From contig CALCPB010000374.1 of assembly GCA_937897665.1 (NCBI GenBank), positions 1 to 8,318 on the forward strand: a DNA stretch of 8,318 nucleotides. The letters run 5' to 3'. Position numbers and translations under genes: made by a program. Source of the DNA: an uncultured Halomicronema sp. (GTDB lineage: Bacteria > Cyanobacteriota > Cyanobacteriia > Phormidesmidales > Phormidesmidaceae). Positions 6,310-8,318 of the stretch are shown here, in pieces. Every line of letters begins with the position of its first letter. Positions within the stretch are counted from its first letter, which is position 1. Under the pieces are notes generated by a model. It saw only the letters and a program-made list of their open reading frames with translations. It made no database searches and had not been told where the DNA came from.

Positions 6310-7215
6310 ATGAAGCGTGATATTTGCTACGCAACGCTTGCAATTGGCTATGAGTACAGAAAACATGCAGAAAGCTTGGCTAGGGACATAGAGAACATGT
6401 CCCCTGAGGTACCTTTGATAGTGCTTACAGATTATCCGCAAGCTTTTAGGACTTTCAAGAACGCTATTGCTATCAAACACATACGCCAATCGGCTGGAAT
6501 TTACCACGATAAACTGTTGTGCTTAGAAAGAGGCTTTCAAGACTTTGATTGCGTTATCTTTTTGGATGCGGATTGTCGTTTGTTGAACGACTTTGCCTAT
6601 TCTAGAGAGTGGAAATCGGGCATAACACCAGTGACTTGCTGGAGCTTCAAAAAGCATTTTCCGCAAGGTATAAAGTTTTCTGATCGAAATCCTAACAAAT
6701 ACCACACGAAGAAAAAAAAGCGTGATTTAGCTTATTCTGCAGCAAAGAATCTGGGCGTTACTATCGAAGAGTGTATGTTTGTGTATGAAGGAGCTTTTGT
6801 CGTTAGGAAAGATGCGGGCAAAGAAACAGCTTTTGTCGAATTATGGAAACAGCTTCGAGGGCACTTCGAGAGCGATGAAATTTATGATGGAGAAGGTGTT
6901 TCAATGGGGTTGTCTGCGAAAAAGTCAGGCTTGAAAGTTCATCACTACATATCTGGATATCCGGAAGTTGCCGACGATGCTGAACATCGTGGGGTGTATA
7001 AAGACAAGCTTTTTTATAAATTGTTGATTCATAATGATAAGGATGGTCTTTCTGAAGAAACTTGCAAGAGAGTAATTGAATTTGACAATCAAAGAAAGCG
7101 AATTGCAGACCTTCCTTTTCCCATGAAAGTCATGAAAAAGACTTCTCGGCTAACATCTAAGATTCGTCGAAAGCTACGATTTCAAGAGTTCATAGTCTTA
7201 AGTTCTCGGGATTAA
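6310..7215 (+). CDS. GT-A-like glycosyltransferase, copy 2 (divergent paralogue)
   Basis: A 301-residue protein with the same architecture as the product of 3548-4465. It has an N-terminal strand ICYATLAIGYEY, PLIVLTDYP (about 35-43), AIAIKH (52-57), and a DAD metal/nucleotide-sugar motif at 86-88 in CVIFLDADCRLL. Further on are YEGAFVVRKD (159-168), where copy 1 has NEFLFAVTRD, and EGVSMGLSAKKSG (195-207). Resemblance to copy 1 is clear in pattern but low in identity, so the pair is old compared with the collapsed copy at 5896. The C-terminus is basic (KVMKKTSRLTSKIRRKLR). No signal peptide or membrane segment is visible. An AGGA at 6293-6296 is rather distant from the ATG. The pyruvyl transferase gene follows 161 bases later on the same strand, suggesting a role in making a polymer that is then pyruvylated. 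Substrates are unknown. Confidence 0.68.
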   Translation: MKRDICYATLAIGYEYRKHAESLARDIENMSPEVPLIVLTDYPQAFRTFKNAIAIKHIRQSAGIYHDKLLCLERGFQDFDCVIFLDADCRLLNDFAYSREWKSGITPVTCWSFKKHFPQGIKFSDRNPNKYHTKKKKRDLAYSAAKNLGVTIEECMFVYEGAFVVRKDAGKETAFVELWKQLRGHFESDEIYDGEGVSMGLSAKKSGLKVHHYISGYPEVADDAEHRGVYKDKLFYKLLIHNDKDGLSEETCKRVIEFDNQRKRIADLPFPMKVMKKTSRLTSKIRRKLRFQEFIVLSSRD

Positions 7216-7376
7216 GTGCCTTTGAGATAAGGTGCCTGATTCTGCTAGAGAAAGGTTTTACGGAGTATGCTGCAACTCAATGTTTGGAGGCTAATTCCAA
7301 AAATCTGGGTTTCTTCGAACACTCAATGCATCTCCTGAGAATCATGTAGTCACAGTTTTCGTCCCACCCGAGTAAA

Positions 7377-8252
7377 ATGAAAATCTATCATTACAAGCCA
7401 ACTCAGGAATTTGTTAATTTTGGAGATGATTTGAATCCTTGGTTATGGAGAAAACTACTGCCCGGAATTATAGACAATAACGAATCGCAATCATTTATCG
7501 GTATTGGTACTCTAATTAATGATTCTATTGTCAGGCGAACGAGTGACTCAGAGCATAGGATCGTTTTTGGTACAGGGGTTGGATATGGTAAATCTATTCC
7601 CAAGTTAGATTCTTCTTTTCATATTTACTGCCTGCGTGGCCCATTATCGGCAAAGGCCCTAGGGGTTTCATCGTCTTTAGCAATCGTTGATGGAGCTTTT
7701 TTGACTCGTCAGTTATATCGGTATGGGAAAGGGAAAAAATACAATTACTCGTACATGCCTCATTTTGAGCTGTTGGGAAAATCCTGGAAGATCGTATGCG
7801 AAGAATTGGGATTTGGCTACATTGATCCCAGGGATTCTGTAGAGAATGTATTAGATAAGATCGATGAGACTGAAATTTTATTGACCGAAGCAATGCACGG
7901 TTCAATTCTGGCTGATGCTTTCCGAATTCCTTGGATTCCTATTGTGACGACACCTAATATTTTGCCGTTTAAGTGGCAAGACTGGTGTAACTCTATCGGT
8001 TTAGAATATGAGCCAAACAATATTTCTAGACTGCATGATGTCGGCGATAAAAGAGACCTTTTATCGCCTCTGCGAGAGGCCAAAGGCTGGTTGAGGCGAA
8101 GAGATGCCGCTGCCAGTCTTAAAAAAATTGCTACTACAGTTAAACCCTGCTTGAGTACTGATAAGGTTGCAGAAGATTTGACTGAACAGCTGTCTGAAAA
8201 GCTTGACTGCTTCAGAGCTGACTATGCAGCTGGAAAGTTCGCGTCTGATTAA
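7377..8252 (+). CDS. Polysaccharide pyruvyl transferase family protein (ExoV/CsaB-like)
   Basis: Expected to transfer pyruvate from phosphoenolpyruvate to a sugar, forming a ketal on an exopolysaccharide or cell-wall polymer and adding negative charge. The 291-residue protein shows the family pattern. It has NFGDDLNPWLW near the N-terminus (14-24), as in ExoV-type proteins, then GIGTLI (42-47), VFGTGVGYG (63-71) and CLRGPLSAKALG (85-96). DGA at 105-107 stands where many relatives have DPA. YMPHF (126-130), GYIDPR (147-152) and TEAMHGSILADAFRIPWIP (170-188) follow, with the conserved glutamate and histidine at E171 and H174. Length is normal for the shorter family members. There is no signal peptide, fitting action at the cytoplasmic face. 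ATG 7377 begins the homology; the Shine-Dalgarno sequence is weak (GAG at about 7370). Its neighbours at 3548 and 6310 make a surface-glycan cassette likely; the sugar acceptor cannot be told. Confidence 0.85.
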   Translation: MKIYHYKPTQEFVNFGDDLNPWLWRKLLPGIIDNNESQSFIGIGTLINDSIVRRTSDSEHRIVFGTGVGYGKSIPKLDSSFHIYCLRGPLSAKALGVSSSLAIVDGAFLTRQLYRYGKGKKYNYSYMPHFELLGKSWKIVCEELGFGYIDPRDSVENVLDKIDETEILLTEAMHGSILADAFRIPWIPIVTTPNILPFKWQDWCNSIGLEYEPNNISRLHDVGDKRDLLSPLREAKGWLRRRDAAASLKKIATTVKPCLSTDKVAEDLTEQLSEKLDCFRADYAAGKFASD

Positions 8253-8318
8253 TTGGAGAGGGACGATCTGAGGGAAGTCATGTTGATGCCCAAAAAACTC
8301 CTTGAAAGCCAGGCTTAG

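Noticed and set aside
8280..8318. Tiny open frame (12 codons and a stop) at the right edge, after a GAGGGA sequence
   Set aside because: Too short and without homology; the purine-rich sequence before the ATG is suggestive but not enough to call a gene.

Overview
The window looks like part of a cyanobacterial chromosome. The octamer GCGATCGC (HIP1, the over-represented cyanobacterial palindrome) occurs six times, at 208, 1283, 1762, 1920, 2797 and 6255. Both conserved genes at the left also read like cyanobacterial family members. By eye the left 3.3 kb is GC-rich and the rest is clearly richer in AT. The genus cannot be fixed from the sequence; a filamentous Leptolyngbya-like lineage is only a guess.

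Layout. (1) 193-1485 (+) encodes an M24B aminopeptidase P-family peptidase. It stops early at a TAG, and a recognisable C-terminal tail continues in the same frame to a TAA at 1567-1569. (2) 1668-3332 (+) encodes a Ppx/GppA exopolyphosphatase with a C-terminal HD-like domain. These are the housekeeping part. (3) From about 3340 the character changes. 3548-4465 (+) is a GT-A-like glycosyltransferase. (4) 4566-5845 is a graveyard of mobile DNA: an IS5-type transposase remnant on the minus strand (4599-5300), a small palindromic repeat lodged inside it (about 5177-5206), an IS630-type transposase remnant on the plus strand (5293-5609), and about 230 bases with nothing recognisable. (5) 5846-6133 is a second, decayed copy of the 3548-4465 gene with its leader and downstream flank. 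It has lost about 777 bases internally and carries a nonsense codon. (6) 6310-7215 (+) is a full-length distant paralogue of the first glycosyltransferase. (7) 7377-8252 (+) is a polysaccharide pyruvyl transferase of the ExoV/CsaB type. The first 177 bases and the gaps 1570-1667, 3333-3547 and 7216-7376 hold no gene I can support.

How the genes fit together. The right half reads as an edge of a surface-glycan island. Two glycosyltransferase-like proteins and a ketal-pyruvate transferase could build and decorate an exopolysaccharide or cell-wall polymer. Duplication, internal deletion and transposon insertion have reshaped the locus. The three intact genes all lie on the plus strand but are spaced by more than 150 bases, so a single operon is not shown. 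I found no CRISPR array, no RNA gene and no clear new defence-like system. The strongest unusual signals are the early stop in the peptidase gene, the collapsed gene copy and the small repeat inside a dead transposase.
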